DNA from: Mongoliimonas terrestris
Lineage (GTDB): Bacteria; Pseudomonadota; Alphaproteobacteria; Rhizobiales; Pleomorphomonadaceae
Length of the DNA: 64,000 nt
NCBI RefSeq assembly: GCF_001927285.1
Contig: NZ_MSIG01000004.1
Span: 310,001 to 374,000 of the forward strand
Direction of reading: 5' to 3'
The notes under the pieces were generated by a model. That model searched no databases and had not been told where the DNA came from. It was given only the letters and a program-made list of their open reading frames with translations. Shown here one piece after another: positions 10,770 through 19,809 of this stretch. Position numbers and translations under genes: made by a program. How positions within the stretch are numbered: the first letter of the stretch is position 1; every line of letters begins with the position of its first letter.

Positions 10770-11969
10770 TCAGGCGGTGCGGGCCTGACCGGCGACGGCG
10801 GTGCGATCCCGGTTCGTCCGCCATTCCCGCCAGAGCGCCGGCAGCGCGAGCGAGGCGACCGCGAGGAGGGCGATCAGGGTCTTGGTCGCTTCGTTGAAGG
10901 CGCCGTAGTGGTGGTCGAAGCCCTTCAGGAGATAGATCAGGATCACGTGGAAGACGTAGACGTGCAGCGAATGGCGGCCGATCAGGCGGAGGAAGGAGAG
11001 CGTGAAGAGCCAGTGCAGCGCCTCGCCGATCCATCGCGTCGCCGGGTGCTCCGAACGCGGTCCGGCGATCATCAGCCAGCCGACCAGGTAGGCGGCGCCG
11101 GCGAAGTTGAGGAGGAAGAGGAGGCTGAACTCGCCGCGGATCTCGGTGGCGGCGATGCGCTCCACCACGCTCTGCGGCAGCACGTCGAAGCTGCGGCCGA
11201 GGCGCCAGGCCATGAAGAACACCACGATGCCGACGGCGCACCAGAGGAGGCCGGTGGCCCGCGGGTTCATCACCTTGTCCCAGTCGATCTGGCGGGTGGT
11301 GGTGAGGGCGCCGAGCACGAGGCCGCTCATGAACACCGCCTGCCAGGCGAACACGTTGAAGTGGGCGCGGAGCGCAAGGTCCGGATCGATCATCTTCATG
11401 CCCCGGTCCACCGCGTCGGCGAGCGGCAGGTGGGCACCGAACTGCACGGCCATCCAGGAGAGGAAGGAGCCGACCGCCACCACATGCCAGCGACCGGTGA
11501 CGCAGAGCCAGACCAGCGGCGGCGCCACCATCATGTAGACGATGTACTGGGGCAGGATGTCCATGTAGGTGGGCTGGTAGAGGAGGGTCGCGGTGGCGAG
11601 CACGAACGACAGGTTGTTGTCGGCGAGCTGCCAGAGCCACGGCTCCCAGAAGGTGCTGCTCTCGGCCATCAGGAGGCCGAGACCCAGGATGGCGACGAGG
11701 CAGAACAGCTCCCATCCGTAGAGTTCGCGCGCCCGGCCGCGCACCTTGGCGGCGCCGACCTCATAGCCGCGCTTCTTCATCTGGCCGGCGTAGACCATGC
11801 CGACGAGCAGGCCGGACAGGAAGACGAAGCCTTGCGCGTCCTGCACGAAGCCGAGTTCCTGGTGGTTCACCTTGACGAGCAGATAGCCGCCGGTGAACAC
11901 CAGATGGTTGAGCACCATGAAGACGAGAAAGTAGCCTCTGAGGCCATCAAGCGCTTCCAGGCGACGCAT
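10770..11969 (-). CDS. OpgC-like membrane acyltransferase
   Basis: A 399-residue polytopic inner-membrane protein with about ten hydrophobic helices. The N terminus reads MRRLEALDGLRGYFLVFMVL, followed by NHLVFTGG, which is the opening of the OpgC family. Members succinylate osmoregulated periplasmic glucans or related glycans, using cytoplasmic acyl-CoA. The ATG at 11969 has GGAGG 7 bases upstream; the 35 extra codons in the longer frame are not supported. No glucan synthase (opgG, opgH or ndvB-type) gene is in the window, so the substrate is inferred from the family only. Confidence 0.72.
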   Translation of the reverse strand: MRRLEALDGLRGYFLVFMVLNHLVFTGGYLLVKVNHQELGFVQDAQGFVFLSGLLVGMVYAGQMKKRGYEVGAAKVRGRARELYGWELFCLVAILGLGLLMAESSTFWEPWLWQLADNNLSFVLATATLLYQPTYMDILPQYIVYMMVAPPLVWLCVTGRWHVVAVGSFLSWMAVQFGAHLPLADAVDRGMKMIDPDLALRAHFNVFAWQAVFMSGLVLGALTTTRQIDWDKVMNPRATGLLWCAVGIVVFFMAWRLGRSFDVLPQSVVERIAATEIRGEFSLLFLLNFAGAAYLVGWLMIAGPRSEHPATRWIGEALHWLFTLSFLRLIGRHSLHVYVFHVILIYLLKGFDHHYGAFNEATKTLIALLAVASLALPALWREWRTNRDRTAVAGQARTA

Positions 11970-12187
11970 GTGGTTGCCTCCATCGTTCGCCGCCCGCCCG
12001 GTCCGGTAACGAGGTTGAAGGGGCTCGGTTCCGCTTGAGGCAAAGGAAGGCGAGGAGGCTTGAAGAAGCCGCATTTCCGCCGAAATCCGCCACGGAACCG
12101 GATGCGGTCCGATGCGTTTTCAAGGCTTGGATGCGCTGCACAATCGCTGTGGCGTGAACGCGACCCAATGCTCTTTTCGAGGACACC

Positions 12188-12433
12188 ATGATCGACACCG
12201 TCAAGGACGCGGTCGTGCCGGTGGCCATTCGCGGCGCCCTTGCTGTCGCCACACTTATGCTGTGGTGGATCGCAATGGTTGTCGTGGGAAGCCTCACGGT
12301 GCTTGCCGCCTATGCCGCCACGTCGGCCCCGGTCTTTCTGACCCTTCATCAGAGCATGGCTCTGGTGGCCCTGATCCCGATGGTCCTGTTCGGGGCGTAC
12401 CGTCTCGTCGAAGGCGGCTTCCGCACCGCCTGA
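12188..12433 (+). CDS. Small two-helix membrane protein, unknown function
   Basis: An 81-residue protein with two hydrophobic segments (about 13-45 and 55-70) and charged ends. It has GAGGACACC before the ATG, a plausible ribosome-binding site, and its codon use looks coding. I do not recognise a family. It is divergent from the OpgC-like gene and 123 bases upstream of a lipoprotein gene on the same strand. Confidence 0.5.
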   Translation: MIDTVKDAVVPVAIRGALAVATLMLWWIAMVVVGSLTVLAAYAATSAPVFLTLHQSMALVALIPMVLFGAYRLVEGGFRTA

Positions 12434-12556
12434 CCGGCGTTTCGACGTCATGGCCATCGGTTCGCCCTGCGCGGTCGGCCGACAGCCGGCCGCCCGTGCC
12501 AAACGGTCGCCGATCCCGACGGGACCGTGACCGGACGACGAGACGGACCGCTTTTC

Positions 12557-13261
12557 ATGGCTCGACCGACCGCCCCCGGGGGGCTCGCTCTCGGCGCCCT
12601 CCTTCTGGGGGCGCTCCTGCCCATCACCGGATGTACCGCCCGCTACGACTTCAGCACCGTGGAAGTGGCCCGCACCGCCATGGTCGGCCTCTCCGGCCAG
12701 GACGTGCGCATGTGCGCCGGGTTCCCGGACCGTACGTCCACCGAGGACGGGGTCACCGTGTGGAGCTACGAGCAGGAGACCAAAGGCAATGGCCTCACGG
12801 TCTCCACGCCCGTGCTGTTCGGGGCCGCCAACACGGCGGTCAACATGTCGTCCGGCGGTTCTTGCCGCGTGCAGGTCCGCTTCAAGGACGGCCGCGTCGA
12901 CCGGGTGGCCTATGCGGGCGACAACGACGGGCCGCGCGGGCGAGACTCCCTCTGCACGCCGGTGATCGACGACTGCATCACCTACGCCCAACGCTTCCGC
13001 CCAGGCCGCACCGTTCCGGTTGCGGCCGACGCTGTCGCGACCGGTTCGATCCCTGAGGGTGCCGCCACGCAGCCAGCGGCGACGGCCCCACCGGCCGTTC
13101 AGCCCGCCGCCCCGTCGCCGCCCAGCGTTCCGGCAAAGCCTTCCGCTCCGGCCAAGGGTCCGGCGCCGGGAGCATCCGCGCCGGCGGCGAAGGCCCAGCC
13201 GTCCGCGCAACCCGCCGAACCGCTTGCCGGAGCGGGTCTGCGGCCGACGGCCGGGTTCTGA
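12557..13261 (+). CDS. Putative outer-membrane lipoprotein with Pro/Ala-rich tail
   Basis: A 234-residue protein. The first 26 residues form a lipoprotein signal ending in the lipobox LPITGC, so the mature protein would start at Cys26. The next part (about 30-150) contains DFSTVEVARTAMVGLSGQDV and VWSYEQET, reminiscent of BamE/SmpA-like small folds, and several cysteines. The last 75 residues are low-complexity Pro/Ala. A GTG 10 codons upstream is in frame, but the ATG at 12557 gives the better signal peptide. Function unknown. Confidence 0.65.
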   Translation: MARPTAPGGLALGALLLGALLPITGCTARYDFSTVEVARTAMVGLSGQDVRMCAGFPDRTSTEDGVTVWSYEQETKGNGLTVSTPVLFGAANTAVNMSSGGSCRVQVRFKDGRVDRVAYAGDNDGPRGRDSLCTPVIDDCITYAQRFRPGRTVPVAADAVATGSIPEGAATQPAATAPPAVQPAAPSPPSVPAKPSAPAKGPAPGASAPAAKAQPSAQPAEPLAGAGLRPTAGF

Positions 13262-13293
13262 GCCCGTCGACCAGCCGAGACGGTCAAACGAAA

Positions 13294-13315
13294 ACGGGGG
13301 CGTCGCCGCCCCCGT
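13294..13315. terminator. Bidirectional terminator hairpin
   Basis: A 9-bp stem (ACGGGGGCG with CGCCCCCGT) and a 4-base loop lie between the convergent lipoprotein and RND genes. An A-rich stretch on its left gives a U tract for minus-strand transcripts (TTTTCGTTT). Confidence 0.7.
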
Positions 13316-13345
13316 GTCTCGTGTTTCGGATGCTTTCAGCCGCGC

Positions 13346-16300
13346 CTATTCTGCCGCCTCCCGCATCGGGGCCGGCGGCGTCACCACGGCCGGGCGGACC
13401 GGCAGATGGGTGACGCGCGGGTCGTGCACCGCCACCGCGCCGCCGTGGACCGAGGCGGTCACCGGCTCCTCCTCCTCCGGGGCGTTCGGCCGGAAGGCCC
13501 AGGCGAAGATGCGCGCCACCAGCCGCCCGAGGTCGTCCATCAGGGTGTAGACGGTCGGGATGAAGATCAGCGACAGCACCGTGGAGACCAGAAGGCCGCC
13601 GATCACCGCGATCGCCATCGGCGCGCGGAACTCGCCGCCCTCGCCGGTGGCGAGCGCCGCCGGCACCATGCCGGCCGTCATGGCGAGCGTGGTCATGATG
13701 ATCGGCCGGGCGCGCTTGCGCCCCGCGTCCACGATGGCGTCGAACTGGGGCACGCCCTTGCGCTCCTCCTCGACCGCGAAGTCGACGAGCATGATGGCGT
13801 TCTTCGTCACGATGCCCATCAGCATCAGGATGCCGATGACCACCGGCATGGACACCGCGTTCTGCGTGACGAGGAGAGCCACCACCACGCCGCCGACCGA
13901 GAGGGGCAGGGACGCCAGGATGGTGAGCGGCTGGAACACGCTGGCGAACAGCAGGATCAGCACCACCAGCACCATCATGATGCCGGCGCCCATGGCGGCC
14001 GCGAAACCGGCGAACACCTCGCCCATGATCTCCGCGTCGCCGGCCTCCTGGATCCGCACCCCCGCCGGCAGGTTCACGGCCGCCGGCAGTTCCTTGATGC
14101 GCTCCAGGCCCTGGCCGATCTCGAAGCCCGGCGCCATGTCGGAGCCGACCACCACCCGGCGTTCCCGGTTGAAGCGGTTGATGGACGACGGTCCCTGGCC
14201 GAACCGCACCTCGGCCACCGAGGCGAGCGGCACCGTGGTGCCCCGGTCGGTCGGCACGCGCAGGTTCTCGATCACCGCGAGGTCGGCCCGGTGCATGCGT
14301 TCCAGTTCCACCCGGATCGGGATCTGACGGTCGCCGACAGTGAACTTGGCGAGGCTGGAGCCCTGGGCGCCCACGGTAGCGACCGAGACGGTCTGCGAGA
14401 TGGCCTCCGGCGAAACGCCGAGGTCGGCCGCCTTGTCGAGGTCGGGGATCACGCGGATCTCCGGCCGGTCGAGGGCGGCGGCGGCGGACGGGTTGGAGAA
14501 CATCGGATCGCGCCGCATGTCGGATTCCAGCGCCGCCACCGCGTCGGAGAGCGCCTCGCCGTCGCGGCTCATCAGGCCGACGGAGAGTTCCCGTTCGCCG
14601 CGGTCGTTGACGTAGGACCAGCGGATGTCCGGGATGGCGGCAAAGCGCGCCGCGATCACGTCCTCCATCACCTGCTGGCTGCGTTCGCGCTCGCCCTTGC
14701 GGGTGAGGTTGATGATCACGGCGGCGCGGCGCACCTCCAGCGTGCCGGTCGGCGAGGTGCCGCCCATCACGAACACGCTCGCCACCTCCGGCAGGTCGGC
14801 GATCGTCGCCTTGATGTCGTCGGTGGTCTTCACCGTGTCGTCCAGACTGGCGCCCGGCGGCAGTTCCACCGAGGCGACGATGCGCGAGGCATCCTCCGCC
14901 GGAATGAAGCCGGTGGGCAGGAACTGCATGCTCCAGATGGAGGTGGCGAAGAGCCCGATGCCGGCCACCAGGGTGATCCAGCGGAACCGCAAGGTGCCGC
15001 GCAGGAACCCGGTGTAGCCGCGCATGATGAGCCCGTCTTTCTCCTCCGCGTGGCCGTGGTCGCGCAGGAAGTAGGCGGCCATCATCGGTGTGATGAGGCG
15101 TGCGACGAGGAGCGAGAAGAAGACCGCCACCGCCACGGTGAGGCCGAACTGCTTGAAGTACTGGCCGGCGACGCCGCCCATGAAGCTCACCGGCGCGAAC
15201 ACCGCCATGATGGTGAGCGTGATGGCGATGACCGCGAGGCCGATCTCGTCCGCCGCCTCGATGGCCGCCTTGTAGGGCTTCTTGCCCATGCGGATGTGGC
15301 GGACGATGTTCTCGATCTCCACGATCGCGTCGTCCACCAGGATGCCGGTGACGAGCGTGATGGCGAGAAGGCTGACGAGGTTCAGCGAGAAGCCCATCAT
15401 GCTCATCGCCCAGAAGGTGGGGATGGCGGCCAGCGGCATGGCGACCGCCGCGATGATGGTGGCCCGGAAATCGCGCAGGAAGATGAACACCACGATGACG
15501 GCGAGAAGCGCACCCTCGATGAGGGTGTGCATGGCGCTTTCGTAGTTGCCGTAGGTGTAGGCGACCGAGTTGTCGATCAGGCTGAAGTCGACGTTCGGAT
15601 CGGCCGCGCCGAGTTCGGCGACCTTGGCGGCGACGAGGTCCGCCACGGTGGCGTCGCTGGCGCCCTTGGCCCGATAAACCGAGAAGGACACCACCGGCTC
15701 GCCGTTGAGGCGGGCGAACGAGCGTGGCTCCTCCCAGGCGTCGCTGACGGTGCCGAGTTCATGGAGCCGCACCTCCCGGCCGCCCGGCAGGGTGATGCGG
15801 GTGTCGGCGAGATCCGCCACCGAGCGGGCACCCGCGAGCGTGCGGATGGCCTGCTCCTGGCCGCCCACCTCGCCGCGACCGCCGGAGAGGTCCACGTTGG
15901 TGGCGCGCAGCTGTTCGTTGACGGCGGCGGCGGTGATGCCGAGCGCCATCAGCCGGTCCGGATCGAGCGACACGTGGATCTCGCGTTCTACGCCGCCGAT
16001 GCGCTCCACGCGCCCGACGCCCTTCAGGCCCTGGATGGCCCGCACCGCCGTGTCGTCCACGTACCAGGACAGCTCCTCCAGGGTCTTGCCCGGAGAGGCG
16101 ACGCCGTAGGTGACGATCGCCTGGTTCTCCACGTCGATCCGCTGGATGATGGGCTCGTCGATGGTGCGCGGCAGGTCGCCCCGGACCTTGGCGATGGCGT
16201 CCTTCACGTCGTTGACCGCCCGGTCCGTGTCGACCTCCAGGCGGAACTCGATCGCCGTGGTGGACTGGCCGTCGGTGATGGTGGAGGTCACGTTCTTGAC

Positions 16301-16534
16301 GCCGGTGATGCCGGCAACCGTGTCCTCGACGCGCTTGGTGATCTGCGTTTCCAGCTCGGCCGGAGCCGAGCCGTTGTCCGTGATGGTGACGGCCACCACG
16401 GGCACGTCGATGTTCGGGAAGCGGGTGATCGGCAGGCCCATGAAGGACACGTAGCCGAGCGCCATCAGGACCACGAACATCAGGATCGGGAAGACCGGAT
16501 TGCGGATCGCCCAGGCGGAAATGTTCCAGTTCAT
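13346..16534 (-). CDS. RND efflux permease (HAE-1/AcrB family)
   Basis: A 1062-residue inner-membrane proton/drug antiporter subunit, the normal length for the family. TM1 begins at residue 13 (NPVFPILMFVVLMALGYVSF). Two large periplasmic loops are present. The proton-relay aspartates of TM4 are seen in VTGILVDDAIVEIENI, and a matching TM10-12 block contains GIVTKNAIMLVDFAVEE. It works with the adaptor encoded just upstream, whose stop overlaps its start (ATGA at 16531-16534). No outer-membrane channel gene lies nearby, so a TolC-like protein encoded elsewhere must complete the pump. Confidence 0.92.
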   Translation of the reverse strand: MNWNISAWAIRNPVFPILMFVVLMALGYVSFMGLPITRFPNIDVPVVAVTITDNGSAPAELETQITKRVEDTVAGITGVKNVTSTITDGQSTTAIEFRLEVDTDRAVNDVKDAIAKVRGDLPRTIDEPIIQRIDVENQAIVTYGVASPGKTLEELSWYVDDTAVRAIQGLKGVGRVERIGGVEREIHVSLDPDRLMALGITAAAVNEQLRATNVDLSGGRGEVGGQEQAIRTLAGARSVADLADTRITLPGGREVRLHELGTVSDAWEEPRSFARLNGEPVVSFSVYRAKGASDATVADLVAAKVAELGAADPNVDFSLIDNSVAYTYGNYESAMHTLIEGALLAVIVVFIFLRDFRATIIAAVAMPLAAIPTFWAMSMMGFSLNLVSLLAITLVTGILVDDAIVEIENIVRHIRMGKKPYKAAIEAADEIGLAVIAITLTIMAVFAPVSFMGGVAGQYFKQFGLTVAVAVFFSLLVARLITPMMAAYFLRDHGHAEEKDGLIMRGYTGFLRGTLRFRWITLVAGIGLFATSIWSMQFLPTGFIPAEDASRIVASVELPPGASLDDTVKTTDDIKATIADLPEVASVFVMGGTSPTGTLEVRRAAVIINLTRKGERERSQQVMEDVIAARFAAIPDIRWSYVNDRGERELSVGLMSRDGEALSDAVAALESDMRRDPMFSNPSAAAALDRPEIRVIPDLDKAADLGVSPEAISQTVSVATVGAQGSSLAKFTVGDRQIPIRVELERMHRADLAVIENLRVPTDRGTTVPLASVAEVRFGQGPSSINRFNRERRVVVGSDMAPGFEIGQGLERIKELPAAVNLPAGVRIQEAGDAEIMGEVFAGFAAAMGAGIMMVLVVLILLFASVFQPLTILASLPLSVGGVVVALLVTQNAVSMPVVIGILMLMGIVTKNAIMLVDFAVEEERKGVPQFDAIVDAGRKRARPIIMTTLAMTAGMVPAALATGEGGEFRAPMAIAVIGGLLVSTVLSLIFIPTVYTLMDDLGRLVARIFAWAFRPNAPEEEEPVTASVHGGAVAVHDPRVTHLPVRPAVVTPPAPMREAAE

Positions 16535-17727
16535 CCCTTCGCCCCTTCGCTGGTCGCCACCACCGGCGTGACGAGATCGCCGTCGCGCACGAATGTCCCG
16601 GCGCGGGCGACGACGCTCTCGCCTTCCGCGACGCCGTCACGGATTTCAAGCACGCCCGTGCCGGTGAGCCCGAGGGTCACGGTCCGGGTCTCGATCTTGC
16701 CGTCCTTCACCACCTGGATGGTGGCGGTGCCGTCGTTGTCGATCAGCACGGCCGACACCGGCACCACGACGCCCGTGGATTTGGCGATCTCCACCACGCC
16801 GCGCGCGAAGGCGCCGCTGCGCAGCCCCGGATCCATCGGCAGTTCGATGCGCACCCGGCCGAGCCGGGACATCTGGTCGACCACCGGCGAGATGAGCCGG
16901 ATCCGGCCCGCGACCGGCTCGGTGTAGCCCGCCGGCGTCACTCGGGTGACGAGGCCGACGGAAAGCCGGCCGAGCGCCGTCTCGGAGACCTCGGCGTCGA
17001 GCTCGATCAGGCCGTCGCGCGCGATGGTGAAGAGCGGCCCGCCGCCCGGCGACGCGATCGCGCCCACGCGCGCCTCGCGGGTGAGGACGAGGCCGGCGGC
17101 CGGGGCCTTGATGTCCGACTTGGACTGGCGAAGTTCCAGTTCCGACCGCTGGGCGCGGACGAGCGCCAGATCCGCCTCGGCGACGGCCAGGCCCTGCCGG
17201 GCGCTGTTCAGGCGGGCGGCGGCGCTGGTGGCGGCGGCCTGCCGCTGGTCCAGCACCTCGGTGCTGGTGAAGCCCTTCTCGTTGAGGGCGCGGGCGCGGG
17301 TGAGCGCGGTCGCCGCCTCGTCGGCCGCAGCCTCCGCCTCCGCGATTTGGCTGCGCGCCTGGGCGATGGCCGCCTCGGCGCGGGCGATCTGCGAGGTGTT
17401 CTGGGCGAGCTGGATTTCGATGGTGTCCGTGGCGAGGCGGGCGACCACGTCGCCGGCCGCGACCGTGTCGCCTTCGTCGACCAGCACGGATTCGATGCGC
17501 AGCCCGTCGAGGTCGACGCCGACGCGGACCTCCTCGCGGGCGATCAGCGTGCCGGTGACGACGGTCTCGGCCGCGATCTCGCGGCGGACGGCTGCGACGA
17601 CCGAGATGGCGGGCGCGGCGGGTGTGGTTGCGGCGGCGGCCGGTACGGGGTCCGCGGCGGCGGCCGGCGGCGGCGCGGCGGCCAGGACCGTGGTGGTGAG
17701 AAGCGCCAGGAAGAGCGGGACGCGCAT
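16531..17727 (-). CDS. RND efflux periplasmic adaptor (membrane fusion protein)
   Basis: A 398-residue adaptor of the AcrA/HlyD type. Signal peptide: MRVPLFLALLTTTVLAAAPP, followed by an Ala/Pro-rich stretch. The N-terminal lipoyl half-motif is TGTLIAREEVRVGVDLDGLR. A coiled-coil hairpin of Ala/Glu/Arg heptads spans about residues 110-215, and the second lipoyl half includes SDIKAPAAGLVLTREA. The ATG at 17727 is chosen over a GTG 27 codons upstream because it gives the signal peptide. Translational coupling to the permease is shown by the 4-base overlap. Confidence 0.88.
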   Translation of the reverse strand: MRVPLFLALLTTTVLAAAPPPAAAADPVPAAAATTPAAPAISVVAAVRREIAAETVVTGTLIAREEVRVGVDLDGLRIESVLVDEGDTVAAGDVVARLATDTIEIQLAQNTSQIARAEAAIAQARSQIAEAEAAADEAATALTRARALNEKGFTSTEVLDQRQAAATSAAARLNSARQGLAVAEADLALVRAQRSELELRQSKSDIKAPAAGLVLTREARVGAIASPGGGPLFTIARDGLIELDAEVSETALGRLSVGLVTRVTPAGYTEPVAGRIRLISPVVDQMSRLGRVRIELPMDPGLRSGAFARGVVEIAKSTGVVVPVSAVLIDNDGTATIQVVKDGKIETRTVTLGLTGTGVLEIRDGVAEGESVVARAGTFVRDGDLVTPVVATSEGAKG

Positions 17728-17799
17728 GGCGTGAGGCTTTCGATCGGATGGGACGCGGTGAGCGCCGGGTGATGCTGTTCGATGTGGCGGATCTACGGA

Positions 17800-17814
17800 C
17801 AAGGTCACGCCTTG
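17800..17814. promoter_or_regulatory. Inverted repeat CAAGG-N5-CCTTG before the adaptor gene
   Basis: A 15-base inverted repeat lies in the 117-base gap between tetR and the adaptor gene. It could be an operator, but it does not resemble the palindrome in front of tetR, so this is only a candidate. Confidence 0.25.
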
Positions 17815-17844
17815 GACGTGGTCCGGTACGGTTCTTCTGGTTGT

Positions 17845-18504
17845 CTAGAGGGTGCTCCTGTCGGGCCGTGCCAGCAGCAGGCCCTCCACGAGGCGTCGGA
17901 GGTAGGGTTCGAGCCGCTCGATGTCCGTTCCGGGCTCGAGCTCGAGCCGGAGCATCAGACCGTCGCCGATGGCAAAGAGCGCCAGGGTGGCGTACTCGGG
18001 GTCGAGATCCGGGTCGATCTCGCCGGTCGCCTGGCTCTCTTTCAACGCGCCGATGAAGGTGGTGCGCACCTCCTCCTCGATCTGATGGAAGCGACTTGCG
18101 ACGGAGGAGTTGCGGATGGTCTCCGAGCAGACCTCCACCATGAGTGCGCCACAGTGGCTGATCTTGCTGGACCGCAGATAGGCCATACCGACACGGGTGA
18201 TCCGATCGATCAGGCTACCGCCCTCGAAGAAGCCCGACATGGTGGCCTTGGCCATCTCCCGCTGGTCTTCGGCAATCGCCTCGATGATGGCGTCCTTGGA
18301 CGGGAAGTAGCGGTAGACCGCGCCGGGGCTCATGCGGGCCTCCGCGCAGATCTGGCCCATGCTGGCCCCATGGAAACCGGACCGACTGAAGCAGGTCCGG
18401 GCAGCTTCGAGGATTTGCGCGCGGCGTTCGTCCTGCAGGGTGACCGGCGGGACGACGTCGGCCGGATCATCCGCAACAGCGCGCGGTCGGGAGGCATCGG
18501 GCAT
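17845..18504 (-). CDS. TetR/AcrR family transcriptional regulator
   Basis: A 219-residue repressor-type protein. The N-terminal helix-turn-helix (about residues 27-73) reads RRAQILEAARTCFSRSGFHG and then MSPGAVYRYFPSKDAIIEA, the usual TetR pattern. The C-terminal ligand-binding domain is divergent. It is encoded upstream of the RND adaptor on the same strand, separated by 117 bases, and is the likely local repressor of the pump. A 16-base palindrome 35 bases upstream of its start suggests autoregulation. Confidence 0.85.
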   Translation of the reverse strand: MPDASRPRAVADDPADVVPPVTLQDERRAQILEAARTCFSRSGFHGASMGQICAEARMSPGAVYRYFPSKDAIIEAIAEDQREMAKATMSGFFEGGSLIDRITRVGMAYLRSSKISHCGALMVEVCSETIRNSSVASRFHQIEEEVRTTFIGALKESQATGEIDPDLDPEYATLALFAIGDGLMLRLELEPGTDIERLEPYLRRLVEGLLLARPDRSTL

Positions 18505-18818
18505 GGCAGTCTCGATCCAGGAGAGGCTCCGGCGTGGAGCGAACGTTCATTCGCATATGCGCCGTGCTCTCTCCGGAGTCAAGCATCGATGCGGTGCAGC
18601 AGGGGGCTCGCAGGTCAAATATGATGTGAGCAGCGACCGAACCGCAGGCTTGGGTCTGGCGCAGAAAGCGGAGCGGATACGCGTCGAGACGTCTTATCGA
18701 GAGCCGATGGCCGGTCGGCCACGCCCCGGCGGCGCGGAGGAAAAGAGGGCATATCTCCGCTACGGCGCCCAGCACCGGGCACAAGGTCCGCCCATCCGCG
18801 AGGCGGCAGAGGCGTCGA
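18505..18818. other. Gene-free stretch upstream of tetR with candidate operator at 18539-18554
   Basis: No gene is seen in these 314 bases. Near its left end lies GCGAACGTTCATTCGC (18539-18554), with 5-bp inverted arms GCGAA/TTCGC and an inner perfect palindrome GAACGTTC. This resembles operators of AcrR/TetR repressors and would place the regulator over its own promoter. The rest appears unstructured. Confidence 0.45.
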
Positions 18819-19010
18819 TCAGGTCGGGAGTTCCGGGGTGCCGCACTTCCAGCGGGACAGCAGCCACTTGGGATGGGTGGCCAGCCACTCCACAGCCGCG
18901 AACTGACCCTGGAGCGCGCAGGCCATCATCGGACCTTCGAACGGCATGCGCTCCTGGCGGCATTCCTCCGGCGAAGACATCAGGCAGACGGTGAGAACCA
19001 GTTCGATCAT
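18819..19010 (-). CDS. Conserved small protein of about 63 residues
   Basis: A 63-residue protein, MIELVLTVCLMSSPEECRQE and so on, ending in a WLATHPKWLLSRWKC block. I recognise the general pattern from short conserved proteins of Rhizobiales: a hydrophobic start, several cysteines and a C-terminal HP-W motif. The start at 19010 has AAGGAG 7 bases upstream. The hydrophobic N terminus may act as a secretion signal or membrane anchor. No function is known to me. Confidence 0.6.
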   Translation of the reverse strand: MIELVLTVCLMSSPEECRQERMPFEGPMMACALQGQFAAVEWLATHPKWLLSRWKCGTPELPT

Positions 19011-19284
19011 GGCAGCGCTCCTTGGCGTCGGACCGGATGTCGCGATGCACAAGAAGGGCCAACCGTCGGGGGTGTGCCGACTTAAACGGTTTTACGCGGT
19101 TTTTTCTCCATCAGGCGGGTGATGGAGAGCGCAAGAGTTTTGTGCGGCGCACAAAACTCCGATCGGGAAAAAGTCCCTCCGAAAGCCTACGATTTAGGCA
19201 GCTTCGACGCGAATTGCCTACGGCTCACGCAGGCGAGTGCCGAACCGGCCGCCAGCAGGTGCAGCGGCCGGCCGGAGGGTGGGC

Positions 19285-19809
19285 TCAGCCCTTGGCGAGG
19301 GCACCGGCGATCTTGCCGGAGACGTAACCGAACAGCGCGCCGATGATCATCGAGGCCGACACCGTCAGGAACGGATTGACGCCGAGGCCGCCGGCGGCCA
19401 GGGAGCCGAGGCCGTCCTGCAGGTCGACGCCGCGATGGATGCAGTAGGCGGCGGTGCAGGCGTACCCGTAGACCGCCGACGGGATCTGGCCGAGCAGCGG
19501 AACCTGGGCGGCCGCGATCATGATGGCCACGGTGACGCCCACCCAGATCGCCGCCGTCATGGCGAGGTCGCCGATCGCCACGTTGGTGATCAGCAGGAAG
19601 GCGATCGTCGCCATCAGCGCGCCCCAGATGTGGGCCGGGATGTTGCTCTTCAGCGCGCCTTCGCCGCCACCGGAGTGGAAGAAGGCGGCCCAGGCCACGA
19701 AGGCCGCCCAGATCAACAGGCCGAACGGGCCGAGCGGGCTGAGGAACAGATAAGTCGCCACGGCGCCCAGAGCACCGATGACCACCGCCAGAGCAAGCAC
19801 AAGATTCAT
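19285..19809 (-). CDS. DUF1097 inner-membrane protein
   Basis: A 174-residue protein with five or six hydrophobic helices (MNLVLALAVVIGALGAVATY onwards) and a short soluble loop FFHSGGGEGALKSN. The overall layout fits DUF1097, a small-membrane-protein family of unknown function. The ATG at 19809 has GGGAGGAAAAATC directly upstream, an excellent ribosome-binding site, so the 27 extra codons of the open frame are discounted. Monocistronic by position. Confidence 0.7.
   Translation of the reverse strand: MNLVLALAVVIGALGAVATYLFLSPLGPFGLLIWAAFVAWAAFFHSGGGEGALKSNIPAHIWGALMATIAFLLITNVAIGDLAMTAAIWVGVTVAIMIAAAQVPLLGQIPSAVYGYACTAAYCIHRGVDLQDGLGSLAAGGLGVNPFLTVSASMIIGALFGYVSGKIAGALAKG

Noticed and set aside
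13406..16927. A 1173-codon open frame opposite the RND permease
   Set aside because: Low-complexity His/Arg/Asp/Gly translation with no family motif, fully antisense to a well-conserved permease.
18760..19062. A 100-residue minus-strand ORF overlapping the 63-residue protein
   Set aside because: The overlapping frame at 18819-19010 has a good ribosome-binding site and a recognisable small-protein pattern; this one has neither.
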